Program-made: the position numbers and the translations under genes
Origin: Arcobacter sp.
Lineage (GTDB): Bacteria > Campylobacterota > Campylobacteria > Campylobacterales > Arcobacteraceae
Direction: 5' to 3'
Length of the DNA: 7,785 nt
NCBI GenBank assembly: GCA_030635995.1
Contig: DAOVXU010000074.1
Span: forward strand, 1-7,785
The notes under the pieces: generated by a model
Seen by the model: the letters and a program-made list of their open reading frames with translations, nothing else
Database searches by the model: none
Told to the model about the DNA's origin: nothing
In this document: positions 6,860 through 7,785 of the stretch, in pieces
How the letters are laid out: every line of letters begins with the position of its first letter
Numbering within the stretch: position 1 is the stretch's first letter

Positions 6860-7339
6860 ATGAAAATAGCAGTAATACAAGGACCAAATTTAAATATGTT
6901 AGGTGCAAGAGAGCAACATATCTATGGACCAATGACATTAGATCAAATTCATGAACAAATGACAGGGAGTGCATCTCAAAATGGTATAGAGTTAGAATTT
7001 TTTCAATCAAACCTAGAGGGTGAAATAGTAGATAGAATTCAAGAATGTATGGGTACAATTGATGCAATTCTAATCAATCCAGCTGCATATTCTCATACAA
7101 GTATTGCTATTACAGATGCTTTAAATGCTGTATCTTTGCCAGTGGTTGAAGTACATATTTCTAATATTTATAAAAGAGAAGAGTTTAGACAAAAATCTAT
7201 TACAGCTAGTGCATCTACCGGTGTTATTACAGGTTTTGGTCCATTTGGTTACCATATGGGACTTATCGCTTTAACACAAATTTTAAATGAATTACAATCT
7301 TCTAAAGCTGCTAAAGAGGTACAAGCTAAAGCAGAATAA
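6860..7339 (+). CDS. aroQ: 3-dehydroquinate dehydratase, type II
   Basis: Cytoplasmic shikimate-pathway enzyme that dehydrates 3-dehydroquinate to 3-dehydroshikimate; the type II enzyme forms a dodecamer. The 159 residues match the family length and are closely similar in pattern to the Helicobacter pylori enzyme. Visible signatures: GPNLNMLGAREQHIYG at 8-23 with catalytic R17 and Y22 on the mobile lid, QSNLEGEIVDRIQ at 49-61, LINPAAYSHTSIAI at 71-84 (N73, H79), EVHISNIYKREEFR at 97-110 (E97, catalytic H99, R110) and GFGPFGYHMGL near the end. The C-terminal tail after about 145 is alanine/lysine-rich and probably disordered. AAAGGA lies five bases before the ATG. It is followed by rdgB after only 11 bases, implying cotranscription, and is divergent from the protease-barrel gene. 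Confidence 0.96.
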   Translation: MKIAVIQGPNLNMLGAREQHIYGPMTLDQIHEQMTGSASQNGIELEFFQSNLEGEIVDRIQECMGTIDAILINPAAYSHTSIAITDALNAVSLPVVEVHISNIYKREEFRQKSITASASTGVITGFGPFGYHMGLIALTQILNELQSSKAAKEVQAKAE

Positions 7340-7354
7340 TCATATTTCATATGA
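7340..7354 (+). promoter_or_regulatory. Small hairpin covering the rdgB start codon
   Basis: TCATAT (7340-7345) and ATATGA (7349-7354) are perfectly complementary around a TTC loop, placing the rdgB ATG inside a 6-bp stem. No Shine-Dalgarno-like AGGA occurs in the 11-base gap after the aroQ stop. The stem is weak (one G-C pair), so its effect on translation is an inference. Confidence 0.35.
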
Positions 7355-7785
7355 CAATAGTATTAGCTTCATCAAATCAAGGGAAAATAAAAGAGTTTAA
7401 AAAACTTCTTCCATCCTTTGAGATAAAAACCTTTAAAGAGATACTTGGTGATATAGAGATTATTGAAGATCAAGATAGCTTTAAAGGTAATGCTATAAAA
7501 AAAGCACAAACTATATATGAGGAACTAAAACTAAAATATCCAAAAACTATTAAAAAAATTTTAGTAATTGCAGATGATAGTGGTATAAGTGTAGGTGCAT
7601 TAAACAACGAGCCAAATATATATAGTGCTAGATATGCCGGACCTAATGCGACAGATCAACAAAATAATGAAAAGCTAATATCAAAACTAAAAGAAAAAAA
7701 TATTAAAAAAACAAATGCCCACTACACAGCTTGTATAGCAATAGCATATAAAAATGAAATATACACAACTCATGGTTGGATGTAT
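7351..7785 (+). CDS. rdgB: XTP/dITP diphosphatase (RdgB/HAM1 family), 3'-truncated by window
   Basis: House-cleaning pyrophosphatase that hydrolyses non-canonical purine nucleotides (dITP, XTP, ITP) to monophosphates, keeping them out of DNA and RNA. The first 145 codons are present and the frame runs open to the last base; the usual length is about 195-205, so roughly a quarter is missing. Signatures: VLASSNQGKIKEF at 4-16 (substrate-binding N9, K12), SFKGNAIKKA at 43-52, VIADDSGISVGAL at 72-84 (metal-binding/catalytic D75, D76) and IYSARYAGPNAT at 90-101. The loop before IYSARYAG reads NNEPN where many homologues have a G-x-PG sequence, a mild variation. The ATG at 7351 lacks a clear ribosome binding site and lies 11 bases after aroQ, so translation probably depends on ribosomes finishing aroQ. 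No other start fits the conserved N-terminus. Confidence 0.92.
   Translation, partial: MTIVLASSNQGKIKEFKKLLPSFEIKTFKEILGDIEIIEDQDSFKGNAIKKAQTIYEELKLKYPKTIKKILVIADDSGISVGALNNEPNIYSARYAGPNATDQQNNEKLISKLKEKNIKKTNAHYTACIAIAYKNEIYTTHGWMY

Noticed and set aside
6840..7067. Minus-strand open frame of 75 codons
   Set aside because: It lies antisense to the start of aroQ, shows no family pattern and has no plausible ribosome binding site; it is a shadow of aroQ.

Overview
The window is strongly AT-rich DNA (about 70% A+T by eye) carrying eight protein genes and no RNA genes, insertion sequences or CRISPR arrays. The gene content points to a Campylobacterota (epsilonproteobacterial) chromosome, most likely the Arcobacter group. 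It combines a futalosine-pathway (menaquinone) deaminase next to a short SppA, a Helicobacter/Campylobacter-like type II dehydroquinase and chemotaxis adaptor genes with very low GC. The genus is an inference from family resemblance, not a database match.

Layout. (1) Bases 1-1993, plus strand: the 3' part of xseA (exodeoxyribonuclease VII large subunit, cut by the window start), then, behind its own likely promoter, a cheW gene and a stand-alone receiver-domain response regulator 13 bases apart. (2) A perfect 15-bp hairpin at 2005-2040 separates this block from the convergent minus-strand block and probably terminates both. (3) Minus-strand block, read from 6792 down to 2019: a large secreted metalloprotease / beta-propeller / outer-membrane-barrel protein, an aminodeoxyfutalosine deaminase (mqnF) with its own extended -10 promoter, and sppA, which overlaps mqnF by 14 bases. 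(4) A 67-base divergent spacer (6793-6859) with overlapping back-to-back -10 elements. (5) Bases 6860-7785, plus strand: aroQ (type II 3-dehydroquinate dehydratase) followed closely by rdgB (XTP/dITP pyrophosphatase), cut by the window end.

Function. Most genes are housekeeping: DNA repair (xseA), nucleotide-pool cleaning (rdgB), the shikimate pathway (aroQ), menaquinone synthesis (mqnF), membrane proteolysis (sppA) and chemosensory signalling (cheW and the receiver). They form several small transcription units, not one pathway. The least ordinary gene is the 879-residue protein at 4153-6792. It appears to join a zinc-metalloprotease of the gluzincin / peptidase-MA type to a beta-propeller and a C-terminal outer-membrane barrel, and I know of no assigned function for it. 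I see no convincing multi-gene undescribed defence or mobile system here; this fusion protein is the best candidate for new biology.
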